From positions 1-64,000 of the forward strand of contig JAKTTT010000069.1 in the NCBI GenBank assembly GCA_030581615.1: a DNA stretch of 64,000 nt, in the 5' to 3' direction. A program made the position numbers and the translations under genes. How positions within the stretch are numbered: position 1 is the stretch's first letter; every line of letters begins with the position of its first letter. This stretch comes from Alloascoidea africana. Its lineage: Eukaryota > Ascomycota > Alloascoideomycetes > Alloascoideales > Alloascoideaceae. The notes under the pieces were generated by a model. The model was not told the origin of the DNA, made no database searches, and saw nothing but the letters and a program-made list of their open reading frames with translations. Shown here one piece after another: positions 10,051-20,400 of the stretch.

Positions 10051-10254
10051 TTACTTGTTTCCTCGTAGAGTAGTAGGACCAGCAAATGATGTAAATGCGT
10101 ATAGCCAGATCTGGTATTTTGGGAATTGATAATGGAATTGAGAAGCAGGCAGATCTGCTCCTTCTTCAGAAAATGGCGCCAGGGATTGTTCCTTTTCTTT
10201 CATCCACAGGTCCTTGGCTCGTTTAATGCTGACTTCTGTTTCAGGAGGGATCAT
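10051..10254 (-). CDS. Possible small protein of 67 residues, unrecognised
   Basis: An ORF starting MIPPETEVSIKRAKDLW and ending TTLRGNK. The frame stays open about 110 nt upstream of this ATG without another ATG, so it could also be the last exon of a spliced gene. Support: codon use looks like neighbouring genes, composition is protein-like, and it ends 79 bp from the convergent kinesin-like gene, a normal yeast spacing. I recognise no family and see no signal peptide; the segment PKYQIWLYAFTSFAG is fairly hydrophobic. It may be spurious. Confidence 0.3.
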   Translation of the reverse strand: MIPPETEVSIKRAKDLWMKEKEQSLAPFSEEGADLPASQFHYQFPKYQIWLYAFTSFAGPTTLRGNK

Positions 10255-11441
10255 CCACGAAAAGGTCTGGATGGGTATATCAACACCGGGGACAGCAGTA
10301 GAATGTCGATAATATGCCCGTGCGCTACTCGAGCCAGGCGTCCCGCTCTCGCGAGCACCACGGCTTGCTCATTTGCCCATTTGCTCCCGTTGCTCGTATA
10401 GAAGGAACCGCCCGTGGGAAATTATGACTTTTGCAGAGGCGGGCTCCAGGTTCTTTTTCTGATTCCTACTCTGGTTCTGGTTCTTCTGATCCTGCTATTA
10501 TCCGCCAGGGGCAGATCTGTGACGTGAGAGATCTTCTCCAGCGTCCAGTGTTAGGCACCAAGTATTAAGTATTAGGTATCAAGTATTAAAGGTAAGGTAG
10601 GAATGTATCACATCGCCAGAATGAAAATTACAAGCGCTTTTTCGCTCTCTCGGCCAACCCTCCTCGTCCAGCAGCTCCTTTCCCTTTCTCTTTCCATTTC
10701 CATTTCCATTTCCATTTCTTCTTTTTTCTCCTTCCAAACCACTTTCTTCGCTCTCTTGCTCGCCGAGGTCCCTTCTCTAGCTCCAAACCGGACACTCAAC
10801 TCACTCTCGCTGTAACCATAACCCTTTTTCATCCACACCCGCATCCGCATCCTCATTGAACAGCCCCCCTTCCAAGCCTGTTTTCACTTCTGAACTCGCT
10901 CGCTACCGTGCCTGCTGCTGGTTTACTTCGTGTCCAATCTGAACTAGCCTAGATGGTTACATTCTGAGATTCTCCCGAATATATACAGTAGTCCATTACA
11001 CTAGACGCAAAATCTTAGTCTCTGCTCTGCTCTGCCCTGCTCTGCTCTGCTCGCTCACTAGCTCACTAGCTCATCTGGAACATCATCATCATCGGTCCTT
11101 TGAACCCAGCGAGCTCTGTTCTGTCTTTCTCTGCCCTTAATACCTCGCGATTAATACTCATCCTCCTTCCTCGCCACAACTCTCGGTCTCGGTTTCGGTC
11201 TCGTTCGCGTGTTTCAAAACCCTCCGCTGCTGCTACACTGCTTCTACGTTTCGGACCCACACATATCTCTCCATTTCGCTTTTGGGTTTTAGGATCGGCG
11301 ACCGCACGCAACTCTCACACGCTATCATCACCAGAGTATCCCAACCAACTTTTTTTTTCTTACTCTTACTCTCGCTCTTGCAAACTGCTACTCACAGGCG
11401 TCTGACACGCACACCTCCGTCTCTCGCTTCACCGCCTAATA
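10255..11441. other. Cyclin promoter and long leader
   Basis: No supported gene. It contains a tandem repeat of AGTATTA-type units (10559-10590), TTTCCA hexamers (10691-10718), a TATATA box at about 10980-10985, CTCTG repeats (11021-11052), and a pyrimidine-rich stretch up to the cyclin ATG. No ATG occurs on the plus strand between 10956 and 11441. Confidence 0.6.
10979..10986 (+). promoter_or_regulatory. Candidate TATA box of the cyclin gene
   Basis: ATATATAC about 460 bp upstream of the cyclin ATG and directly before the ATG-free, CT-rich leader, so it is a reasonable core promoter for a long 5' UTR. Confidence 0.4.
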
Positions 11442-13688
11442 ATGTCCAAGCCTGTTTTCCTCTCGCTGGGAAGACCAACTCCTCCTCCAAGAAAACCCAA
11501 CTTTAGCTTTGAGTTAAGGCAGCGGTTTCTGCACGAGTCGTTGCTGGAGGAGTACGAGTACGAATACTTCAACCACTACGACAGCCTGCTGGCCGGCACG
11601 ATGCCCGACGTCGCCATGATGGACCAGCAGCCCGAGATCTCGTGGTCGATGCGGCCCTACTTGCTCGATTTTTTGATCGAGTCGCACCAGTCCTTCCGGC
11701 TGCATGCTCCAACCCTGTTTCTGGCCATCAACATTTTGGACCGCTACTGCTCCCGAAGAGTGGTATTCAAAAAACACTACCAGCTCGTGGGCGCCACCGC
11801 ACTATGGTTGGCTGCCAAATACGAGGACAAGAAATCCAGAGTCCCGACCCTCAAAGAGCTCCAAGTCATGTGTGGCAACATCTACGACGAGGCCATGTTT
11901 GTGCAAATGGAGGGCCATATTCTGAACACTCTGGAGTGGAGCATCGGACACCCGACCCTGGATAATTTCTTGTACTTCAAGCTCATTGAAATGGAAGACT
12001 TTGTCAGCTTGAAAGACCTGCTGCCCTCGAATTCAGTCGCCCAGTGCCAGCCCAGCCTGGTTGCCATTCTAAAGTTCCCATACATGTTTGAGGTCATGAA
12101 GTTTATAGCCGAATACACCCAATTTCACAAGAGATTTCTGGACGTGCCTCCTTTGTATTTGGCAGAGGCAATTGCTCTTTTAACACGGCTCATTCTGATT
12201 AACGGTATATTCGAACTTAATTTGAAAAATTACACCTCGGTTCTGAACTCCATGACGAGTTTTATGGATACTGAAGAGGACAAGCAGATTAAAAAATGTC
12301 TTGATGAACTATTGCAAATGTTGTCCAGTAATGACTTTGATAAGGCTACATTTGCAGGTTCCTCCATCTCTTCTTCATGCTCTCAAAGAAGCAGCAGCAT
12401 TGGTGTCCCAGTGACCATTTCCAAAGCTCTTATCAAAAAATACGGTAGAATTTCTTCCACTTCGCTCACTTCTATTTCGGAGCTGGTGCTCAAATTCTCC
12501 ACTCTGTTAAAAACTCTCAAGGTTACTGTTTCTCAACAGGCAGTGGTTGCAAATACCACAATCACTCCTCCCCCAAGAACCACAAGCCGCCAGTACTATT
12601 ACTCGAACAGAACTTCTCTGCCCACTCCTCCTTCTTCTAACAAATATCATGCGCCAAGTTCGCCATTATCGGATAGAGATCCAATCTCTGGTTGCAAGCC
12701 AAAGTCCAACAACACAAGTATTTTCCCCATCACTCCACAGTCCAATTTTGTAACCAATAATACTACGAAGCCAACAACAACAACCAAGTCATTCCCTCCT
12801 ACTTTTAATGCAAAGCAAGGGCTTAGTAGCAAGACAAGCATTTCTTACATGGTTTCTCCGGCAGTTACTCCTAATGCATTTCCTTTTGGACAGAATTCAA
12901 CCGCTGCAAAGACCATGGCTGATGTAGGCTCTTCAGGGCATAAAGAACTCCCGCGGCTTCCTTCTCAAGTCCAACAACAACAACAACAGCACTATTTGGA
13001 TATTACTGGGAATCGTCAACAAACGTCCCATCTTCGGAATGTCAGCAGTGGTACGAATTCTGTTACCAGTAGCCGAAGTTGTTCCGCTTCTTCAATGTTT
13101 TCTTCATCCACTGCAAGTTCTTCAGCATCTATAAGAACCGCATCTACAACTGGAACTAGCATATATGAGGATTGTATAGAGGTCAAGCCTTATAATGTTG
13201 ATACACATCCTAATGGCCATATCCAGAATGTGTTTAACGTACCGAACATTATGGTCACAGAATCACAAAGTAAACAATTGCAACAACAATCTTCAAATCT
13301 TGGGAAAGTCCCCTCTCATCAACAATATTCCGTTGTTGTTGAAAGTGAATATGAGGATGATGAAGACGAAGAGGATGAAGATGAAGATGAAGATGAAGAT
13401 GAAGATTTGGAACTTTGTGATGGTAATGAGGTAAAGAACGAAATAGACGAGGCGTTAATAAACGATCTCGAAGAAGAATTGGAGAACGAGTATGATGATG
13501 AAGACGACGACGAAGATCTGGATGTGGATATCGAAGAACAAGATGATGATGATGATGATGCAATGATGGATGATTTGGAAGAATTCAAAGAAATGACGGT
13601 GTTTTTCGGTCCTGTTAGAGCCCAACCGACGACAAATATTGGTTCGGCAAGAACAGTCAATATCACGACTGTTTCCTCTGCAGTTTGA
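11442..13688 (+). CDS. CLN3: G1 cyclin (Cln family)
   Basis: G1 cyclin of 748 residues, expected to activate Cdc28/Cdk1 at Start. The cyclin box spans about residues 45-180: DQQPEISWSMRPYLLDFLIE, TLFLAINILDRYCSRRVV, KKHYQLVGATALWLAAKYED, RVPTLKELQVMC and QMEGHILNTLEWSIGHPTLD. These match yeast Cln proteins and are especially like the Candida Cln3 group. The C-terminal half is low complexity (Ser/Thr/Asn/Gln), with S/T-P sites that could serve as phosphodegrons, and then a very acidic tail with long Asp/Glu runs (about residues 630-725) coded by GATGAA repeats. Single exon. The start is the first ATG after a 486-nt ATG-free leader. The family is secure; the paralogue name CLN3 is tentative. 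Confidence 0.85.
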   Translation: MSKPVFLSLGRPTPPPRKPNFSFELRQRFLHESLLEEYEYEYFNHYDSLLAGTMPDVAMMDQQPEISWSMRPYLLDFLIESHQSFRLHAPTLFLAINILDRYCSRRVVFKKHYQLVGATALWLAAKYEDKKSRVPTLKELQVMCGNIYDEAMFVQMEGHILNTLEWSIGHPTLDNFLYFKLIEMEDFVSLKDLLPSNSVAQCQPSLVAILKFPYMFEVMKFIAEYTQFHKRFLDVPPLYLAEAIALLTRLILINGIFELNLKNYTSVLNSMTSFMDTEEDKQIKKCLDELLQMLSSNDFDKATFAGSSISSSCSQRSSSIGVPVTISKALIKKYGRISSTSLTSISELVLKFSTLLKTLKVTVSQQAVVANTTITPPPRTTSRQYYYSNRTSLPTPPSSNKYHAPSSPLSDRDPISGCKPKSNNTSIFPITPQSNFVTNNTTKPTTTTKSFPPTFNAKQGLSSKTSISYMVSPAVTPNAFPFGQNSTAAKTMADVGSSGHKELPRLPSQVQQQQQQHYLDITGNRQQTSHLRNVSSGTNSVTSSRSCSASSMFSSSTASSSASIRTASTTGTSIYEDCIEVKPYNVDTHPNGHIQNVFNVPNIMVTESQSKQLQQQSSNLGKVPSHQQYSVVVESEYEDDEDEEDEDEDEDEDEDLELCDGNEVKNEIDEALINDLEEELENEYDDEDDDEDLDVDIEEQDDDDDDAMMDDLEEFKEMTVFFGPVRAQPTTNIGSARTVNITTVSSAV
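13334..13566 (+). repeat. GAT/GAA trinucleotide-rich tract coding for the acidic cyclin tail
   Basis: Runs of GATGAA, GATGAT and GACGAA code for Asp/Glu blocks. Similar acidic tracts close the SEC63 and PCT1 proteins in this window. Confidence 0.7.
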
Positions 13689-15214
13689 CCTACAAATCCT
13701 TTCCCCCCCAAAAAAAGAGTCAACCTATTGACTCTTCCCCGTTGGACTATTTGAAATTTTTTTCCATGTTCCCATTTTTTTGTTTTATCTTGCTTTCTGT
13801 TGTATTAATGAAGTGAAACCAATAAACAACAACAACAGTAAAGTAATCAAATTGTTTACTCTTGTTCAAACAACCTCATTACAATCATGGATGTTTATCA
13901 CTTTTTGCTCATTCATTCATTCTTTCATTTTTCCCCCCTCATATATGCACTTTTATGAATTTATATTTACAATCAACAACTTTTTTTTTTCTCTTTCCTT
14001 TTTTCCTTTTTTTTTTTGAACTCCTCAAGCTTTTTTAGCCTTATTGCATGGTAAGTTATCTTTTTAATACTCTTATTTTTTTTTTTTTTTTTTTTTTTCA
14101 AGCTTGACGTTTATCGGTTGCCTTTTTTTATATTGTGTACTCATCAAACAGGAAGAACCAACAAAAAGAAATTGAGCATAGGCATACATTTGAGAAAGAA
14201 GAGCCAGTACTAATAAATTTCAAAGAGAAGATAAGAACTTACATATCTATCTCGAACTCGTTGCTTCTTTTTTTTTTGTTTTCTGACTTTTTTTTTTTTT
14301 TTTTGAAGCGCTTTATTTACTCCCCTTTTCTCCTCCAAACTTTTATTTTTATCATCATCGTCTTGTCTTCTCTATAGTATATTATTGTGATTGATTGACT
14401 GCAAGCTCTTTTTCTGTTTTGTATTGTTGTTGTTTTATTAAAAAAACCTCCTTCTGAAATACTATGATATGCATTACTGATCTCTTGTTTATTGCTGTCT
14501 ATACATCTTTTGCTCTCCTCTCCTCTCCTCCTTTCTTGGAACCATTCCTCCTAATCGCTTCTTTGGTTTAAATTCTGCACGGGGCTTGAATATCATTATC
14601 AAGGTAACGAAGCAAGAAGAAAACATAGAAGTTGATACCAGAAAAAAAAAAGAGAAGTTTAGTTTAGGTTCAACATTTAATTATCCTTGAAGAGAATAAA
14701 AAAAAAAAGAATACATATATAAATAGTTTTTTTTTTTGAATATGAAAAAGTTGAAGAAAATGATTACAAATGAACAAAAATTTAATATCTAAGCCCGATA
14801 AAAATTCCAAAGCCTCACGTATTTGTATAATCATATAACTCTTTAATGAAACCACAGTTGAAACATTCTTGGATAATTGAGGATGAGATGAGATGAGATG
14901 GATCGCAATGGGAAATTTACAAACTATTTTTCAATTCTTGGCAATGCTTGGTACACAACAAGGCAGATCCAGATTAATTGTTTCTAAGCCAGGTTTTTTC
15001 AACAAATGAATTGAATTGAAGCATTGAAACTTGAAAAATTGATTGATTCCCAAATAGGAATAACATTAGACACTTTAGAGATTATAAAAAGGTGGCTACC
15101 AAGTGGGCCAATAAAATCAATGCAAAATGTAGATTGAATATTCTTCATAAAACAGTAATGTCTATCAATGTGATGGTCATTATATAATGGCGCTTTAAAT
15201 AGGACAGTTCATGC
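13689..15214. other. Cyclin-MATE convergent intergenic region
   Basis: This 1.5-kb AT-rich stretch between convergent genes has several homopolymer T runs (about 20 T near 14079-14098, others near 13980, 14010, 14270 and 14290) and A runs near 14642 and 14698. I see no gene. Confidence 0.6.
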
Positions 15215-17050
15215 TTAAACTGATAAACCCAGGCTTCGACCACGAAGCGATCCAGCTAAAGTTTCACCCCGATTCGCATCAGCTTGCGAGCGTGCTTGAG
15301 GTATTGGCCTACCCTTTGCTGCCGCTGAGTTGCTCCTCCCACTCCGTCGTCGATCAAGAGTACCTCCAACCAAGGAAGGAAGACTTTGATTGCGAAGAGA
15401 GTTGTAAAACCCATACTCGCTCTCGGTCTCAAACTCAGACTCGGTTTCAATCTCCATATCCGTTTCAAAATCGGGAGGTGGGGGTTGTTGTGAAGACTCG
15501 AGCAGATCAGAAATTGCTGATACTCCAGCAGCATCTCCACCAGAATCGGCCAAACTGATTTCTACCAACTTTGTCCAATTTGTTTTCATAATTGCAATAC
15601 ACTGCGCAGCAGAAACGATGAACACTGCAGTTACCAGTCCTAACCATAGACCCATAAGGTCCATTCCGAATTTAAACGTAAGCAGAAAGGCAAACGGCAA
15701 TGCTATTAAGTAATATCCAATCATATTTGCATAACCTCCAATGTCTTGTCTTCCCTGACCACGCAAAACTCCTCCAGAAACTGAAGCAATAAAATCATTT
15801 ATTTGTAAAGCTGCACAGGCAGGTATTGTTTTAACCACTATATCCAGCACGTCGGGGTCGGAGGTGAACATGAGTCCAATAGGTCTTCTTGCCCAAACTA
15901 TTATTATAGCACTGATAGTACCACTGATCGTGGCCACTGTGATTGATACTTTGGATGCAACTTTTGCACATTTGATTCTTGTTTCTCCAATAAGATTTGC
16001 AACTCTTGCAGAAATAGCAACACCCATTGAAAATGGAAGTTGGAAAACTAGACCGCTGACTGTGGCGACTACGGATTGTGCGGCAAGTTCGTTTTTACCC
16101 AATCTTGAAGCAGCCAAAGTCAAAATTTCATAGGCCATCCATTCGGCCTCTATCATGATGATACCCGAAGTGGCCAATTTTATCATTCTAGCCCAATGCT
16201 TTCTCTTAAATTTGAACGTTTTGGGGTTAAGAGTATACCAACATTTTGAACCATCCACAAAATAAATGTACATGAATAAAGAAAAACAACAGATATAATC
16301 TGTAATCACAACTGCTATAGGCGCTCCAATAAAACCAAGACCAATGTGTTTGTTCCAGACCAAAACATAGTTCAAAACCACATTCATCGGAGCTGCAAAG
16401 AAGAGCACATAGGTGGATGCATGGAAAATGCCTTGGGCTTGTAAATAATGCTTTGTTGTTTCAAAAATGATATATCCGGGAAGACCAATTGATAAAATTT
16501 TCAAATATGTAGATGCCAAATCGCATAGGTCATGCTCGGGAATCGCAAAGTAGAGAACAGGCTTGCTTCCAAATATCCAAAATAGAGCTATAAAGACATA
16601 GACGATCATCTCAAGAATGGTGCATCGTACATAGTGGATACCCACCATTTTGTAGTGTTTCCGGCCATAGGCCTGTGCACAGAGTGTGTCGAGACATGTC
16701 GATATACCATGGATGAAAGCATACCCGGTGATGTTGGCGGTCATGGATGCAACGGAGACCGAAGCGAGTTCATTGTTCCCCAGATGTCCGACGCTGAAAA
16801 CCGACGCTACCGTTAAAGAGTACTGGAGGAAAAAGGAAACAATTAGTGGGCCGGAAGATTTTAGAAATATGCTGAACTCTGAAGACCATGAACCTTCGTC
16901 TTCACTGATGAACGGGGAGGCCGTGGTGGTGGTCGTCGTGGTGTGTGAAGCTGGTAGAGTCCCGTAACCGTCTCTGCCGCGGCTTGCATCCAGCAGAGGT
17001 CGTTTCGAACGGTCGGTTTTCCTTTTGCTGCCTTTGCTTGTTGTGGACAT
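15215..17050 (-). CDS. MATE-family multidrug/toxin extrusion transporter (Erc1/YDR338C-like)
   Basis: Integral membrane antiporter of the MATE family, about 611 residues from the ATG at 17050. A Ser/Thr-rich N-terminal tail precedes about 12 hydrophobic segments, starting with FLKSSGPLIVSFFLQYSLTVASVFSVG. Family signatures include GHLGNNELASVSVASMTANI, GISTCLDTLCAQAYG, GLPGYIIFE, LNYVLV, LGKNELAAQSVVATV and GVLRGQGRQDIGGYANMIGYY, close to fungal Erc1-type proteins. The C-terminal tail is acidic and then Arg-rich. An in-frame ATG at 17125 would add 25 residues but leave only 34 bp after the RAD14 stop, so I prefer 17050. It is tandem with RAD14. Substrate unknown; yeast relatives confer ethionine or drug resistance. 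Confidence 0.9.
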   Translation of the reverse strand: MSTTSKGSKRKTDRSKRPLLDASRGRDGYGTLPASHTTTTTTTASPFISEDEGSWSSEFSIFLKSSGPLIVSFFLQYSLTVASVFSVGHLGNNELASVSVASMTANITGYAFIHGISTCLDTLCAQAYGRKHYKMVGIHYVRCTILEMIVYVFIALFWIFGSKPVLYFAIPEHDLCDLASTYLKILSIGLPGYIIFETTKHYLQAQGIFHASTYVLFFAAPMNVVLNYVLVWNKHIGLGFIGAPIAVVITDYICCFSLFMYIYFVDGSKCWYTLNPKTFKFKRKHWARMIKLATSGIIMIEAEWMAYEILTLAASRLGKNELAAQSVVATVSGLVFQLPFSMGVAISARVANLIGETRIKCAKVASKVSITVATISGTISAIIIVWARRPIGLMFTSDPDVLDIVVKTIPACAALQINDFIASVSGGVLRGQGRQDIGGYANMIGYYLIALPFAFLLTFKFGMDLMGLWLGLVTAVFIVSAAQCIAIMKTNWTKLVEISLADSGGDAAGVSAISDLLESSQQPPPPDFETDMEIETESEFETESEYGFYNSLRNQSLPSLVGGTLDRRRSGRSNSAAAKGRPIPQARSQADANRGETLAGSLRGRSLGLSV

Positions 17051-17159
17051 GGCGGCCTCTTTTATCGCACGGGATGATGCCCTGGCTGAGAGAGATGAGT
17101 AGTGGGAGAAGAAAGAAGGGAGCAACAGAGAAAAAAAAAATATGGTCCAAAGTCAAAAG

Positions 17160-18166
17160 TCAAAACACAGCCAGCTCCTCGATCTCCAGCCCACACCCTT
17201 CGCACCGTCGGACGGAAACCTTCTCGTCGCCGTCCTCCTTCGCCATTCCGGCCGACCAGCGGTGAACGTGCTCGCCGCCAAAGCCTGCCTCCGCGAGCCG
17301 CCGCCGGTGGAACTCTTCCGCCCGGGTCTTCTTGCGCATCTCTCGCAGCTTGGCCAGGAACTTTCTGTCCTTTCTCGCCTTTTTCTGCTCCACCCGGCGC
17401 CCGTACTCGCCGTCCAGTCCCTCGGGGCCGCCCCATTTCTTAAAAGCGTACTCTTCAACCTGGTACCGCACGTAGAGCATCATGTTGTTGTAGGTTTTCT
17501 TGTGGGGGTTGGGCTTCTCCAGGTACGGAAGCAGGTCTTTGTCTCTCAGTTCAGCTACACAAAACAGGTTAGCCTTTATCCCAGTGTATACTCCAATAAG
17601 TTCATTGTGTTTGGCATACGATCTGTTAGCAAATAGTCCTCCTTGCACTCCGTCTTGGTGAGCAGCGAGTACTTTTCCGGCTTGTCCAGGCGACATCGCT
17701 TACACACACGAAGGCCTTTGAACTTTTTGTAAAAAAGATAGTCAATCTCGACTGTACCGCATTCAAAGCACTGGGGGTTCTCTTCCTTGTTGGAAGACAG
17801 CGGTGGATCGTACTCCTGCTGCTCTTTTTGCCACTCTTCCAGCGTCTTGCCCTGCTGCTGCTGTTCAGAGGAGGACTCATCCGCGATGAAGCCGCCCCTG
17901 CTGTCCTCCATCTTGGAAAAGTCGTAGTCGATGTAGTTTTTCGAGAGATAGGACGGTCTGCTGATGCTTTCCAGCGGCCTTGTCCTCTTCCGGCTGGCAC
18001 TGCTGGTGTTGTTGTGGGTCGTGGATGCTGACGATGAAGCCGCTGCTGGGGCCTGTCTGGCGAGACCCACGGGCGCATCTCTGTTGATGCCTCTGCTTTT
18101 CAACCGTTCCAGCGCCTTTGCCCGATTTTCCGCGATGCGAGCCTTCTGGGCTTCTGTGAGAGCCAT
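17160..18166 (-). CDS. RAD14: Rad14/XPA nucleotide-excision-repair protein (two exons)
   Basis: XPA-family damage-verification protein of nucleotide-excision repair. Exon 1 is 18166-17620 and exon 2 is 17554-17160. The 65-bp intron has donor GTATGC, GGCTAACC and acceptor TGTAG, and splicing restores the family block [20 protein letters not shown] followed by DKDLLPYLEKPNPHK, giving 313 residues. The zinc-binding region has CFECGTVEID and CKRC (C4 type). The DNA-binding part continues with FAFKKWGG-like AFKKWGGPEGLDGEYGRR and EMRKKTRAEE. The end of the gene is notably GC-rich. Only 143 bp separate its start from the LRO1 start, so the two share a compact divergent promoter. Very secure. Confidence 0.95.
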
Positions 18167-18309
18167 CGGGATGAGGTGGTTGTGGGAAAAGATAAAGATC
18201 GTCTTGGTGCAACTGCAACTGCAAGTGCAACCTCTCTTCTCCTTCTCCTTCCCATCTCCATCTCCAGCTCCAGCTCCAGCTCAGTTTCTTCAGCTACGAT
18301 ATCTCCATC
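18167..18309. promoter_or_regulatory. Compact divergent RAD14/LRO1 promoter
   Basis: Only 143 bp lie between the RAD14 ATG and the LRO1 exon-1 ATG. It holds a GATA-containing stretch (AAAAGATAAAGAT), GCAACT repeats, CTTCTC runs and CTCCAG/CATCTC repeats leading to LRO1. Confidence 0.55.
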
Positions 18310-20340
18310 ATGACCGGCAGCTCGGTGCGAAGGCGAAGACGAGGCTCGAGCGTCAACAAGAAAAGACGAAACAGCACCACCACCAGAGAAGTGGTCGAGA
18401 CTGGGCAATTGATCGAACCAAAAGAGAAGAGCTCTCGTTCATGGAGCAACCTGCCCCCCAAGTATATATTTCGTACGTGTGTCTTGTCGATCTAGATATT
18501 CAAGAAGAGCAGATTCGGACTATTGTTTGGACAGTGGAAAATCGGCTAACACATGAAAGCAGTCCTTGGTGCACTTGTCGGCATTCTGGGCGCTCTCTAT
18601 TTTTCAACGGACGGTGGGACCAAGAAGCCAGAGATTTTACAGAACGTGGACTTTGACTTTGATTTTGATTTTGATTTTGACCTGCCCCATTCTCTATCCC
18701 AAAGGTTTGAGGATATTCGACACAAGCTCCCATCCGGACTAGCCGGAGTGATCAATGAGAACAACAAAGCCGAGCAAGTTTCCACCGAGGCCTTTGCCGT
18801 GGGCATTGCGGCAAAGAAAGAGGGACAAAGTGCAAAGCATCCTGTCGTTTTGGTGCCTGGAGTGATATCCACTGGCCTTGAATCCTGGGACCCTATTGGT
18901 ACGGAAGAATGTCCGGGGAAAGAGCATTTTCGTAAACGGTTATGGGGCTCGTTCTACATGTTGAAAACAATGGTCTTTGACAAAAAATGCTGGCTCAAAA
19001 ACATCATGCTGGACCCCACCACCGGGTTGGATCCTCCAGGAGTGAAAATCAGAGCAGCTCAAGGGTTCGATGCTGCTGATTTTTTCATCACTGGATACTG
19101 GATTTGGAACAAGATTCTCGAAAACCTCGCGGTTATAGGCTATGATCCGACAAACATGTACAGTGCCGCCTACGATTGGAGACTTTCGTATTTGGATCTG
19201 GAAAGACGCGATGGGTATTTCACGAAATTGAAGTACCAGATCGAAACCATGGTTACTCAAAAGGGGGAGAAGGCGATTTTGGTGGGGCATTCTATGGGGT
19301 CTCAGATCATCTTCTACTTTCTCAAATGGGTCGAGGCCAAGGGCCAACATTTTGGAAATGGCGGTGCTAATTGGGTCAATCAACACATTGAGGCCTATGT
19401 GGACATTTCCGGCTCAATGTTAGGAACCCCCAAGGCCATTGTTGCGTTGCTGAGCGGCGAGATGAAGGATACCGTTCAATTAAACGCAGCTGCGGTTTAT
19501 GGACTGGAGAAGTTCTTTAGCAAGAAAGAGCGGGCCGCCATGTTGAGGTCTTTTGGAGGAATTGCCAGCATGTTGCCAAAAGGTGGGACCAAAGTCTGGG
19601 GGGATTTGGCCTCGGCGCCAGACGACCCAGAAGAATCAGAATCAGAATCAGAATCGGCCTCAGCCGTGTCCTTTGGCAACTTCTTGCGCTTTAGAGAAAC
19701 GATTGGGGAGCACTCGGATCAGAATTATACGATCCCAGAGTCGATCGACTTTCTGCTGGAGCAGGCGCCATCCTGGTTCAAGGACCGGACCCTGACACAC
19801 TATTCGTACGGCTTTGCAGAAGATGAACAGCAGGTCGAGAGGAACAACCTGGACTTTTCGAAATGGAGCAACCCGCTGGAGGCCTCGCTTCCCAACGCGC
19901 CGGACATGAAGGTGTACTGTTTCTATGGGATTGGCAAGCCGACGGAACGCAGCTACTACTACCGCGAGGAGAGCGACAAGAGCTTCGCCCAGCTGAACAT
20001 CAGCATGGCCGGCGGCGGCAATGGCAACGACAACCCGGTGGAAATGAGCGACGGCGACGGCACGGTTTCGATCCTGACCCATTCGCACTGTCACGTCTGG
20101 AGTCAGGGCCAGTCCCGCTTCAACCCGGGCAACTCGCAGGTCACCGTGGTCGAGCTCAAGCACGAGCCCGACACGTTCGACATCCGCGGCGGCGCGAAGA
20201 CCGCGGAGCACGTCGACATTCTGGGCAGCACCGAGATGAACGAGCTGGTGCTGGCCGTGGCGGGCGGCCGCGGCGGGCTGATCGAGCCCAGGGTGCTCTC
20301 CAACATGTCTTCGTGGGTCCGCCGCATGGGGCTGGCGTAG
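18310..20340 (+). CDS. LRO1: Phospholipid:diacylglycerol acyltransferase Lro1 (two exons)
   Basis: Makes triacylglycerol at the ER by moving an acyl chain from a phospholipid to diacylglycerol. Exon 1 is 18310-18472, coding a basic cytosolic tail (VRRRRRGSSVNKKRRNS). The 90-bp intron (donor GTACGT, GGCTAACAC, acceptor GCAG) joins PPKYIF to LLGALVGILGALYF, the single N-terminal membrane anchor, just as basic residues precede the anchor in yeast Lro1. Exon 2 is 18563-20340; total 646 residues. The lumenal domain has KHPVVLVPGVISTGLESW, FRKRLWGSFYML, SAAYDWRLSYLDLERRDGYF, the nucleophile GHSMGSQ (S298), the Asp motif in GDGTVS and the His motif in AEHVDILGS. DFDFDF and ESESES repeats come from hexanucleotide expansions. 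An ATG at 18553 would give a 595-residue protein without the basic tail. Confidence 0.93.
18650..18680 (+). repeat. GATTTT hexanucleotide repeat in LRO1 (Asp-Phe repeat)
   Basis: GACTTT/GATTTT units code for alternating Asp-Phe just after the membrane anchor. Confidence 0.85.
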
Positions 20341-20360
20341 AGGCGCACGGGCCAGGGGGC

Positions 20361-20400
20361 GCGTGCCCGGATGTGCGCCGGCGTGCCCAGATGTGCGCAG
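20361..20400 (+). repeat. 20-bp tandem duplication
   Basis: 20361-20380 and 20381-20400 are adjacent 20-bp copies that differ at two positions (GCGTGCCC, then G or A, then GATGTGCGC, then C or A). Confidence 0.9.

Noticed and set aside
14060-14310. Long T runs as signs of retroposition or an element end
   Set aside because: There are no terminal repeats, target duplications or coding remnants; they look like ordinary homopolymer tracts in a 3' intergenic region.
18553-18562. ATG at 18553 as the LRO1 start
   Set aside because: It lies between a branch site and a splice acceptor, and the upstream exon supplies the conserved basic tail.
17964-18656. 230-codon plus-strand ORF across the RAD14 start and the LRO1 intron
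   Set aside because: It overlaps two well-supported genes and shows no family resemblance.
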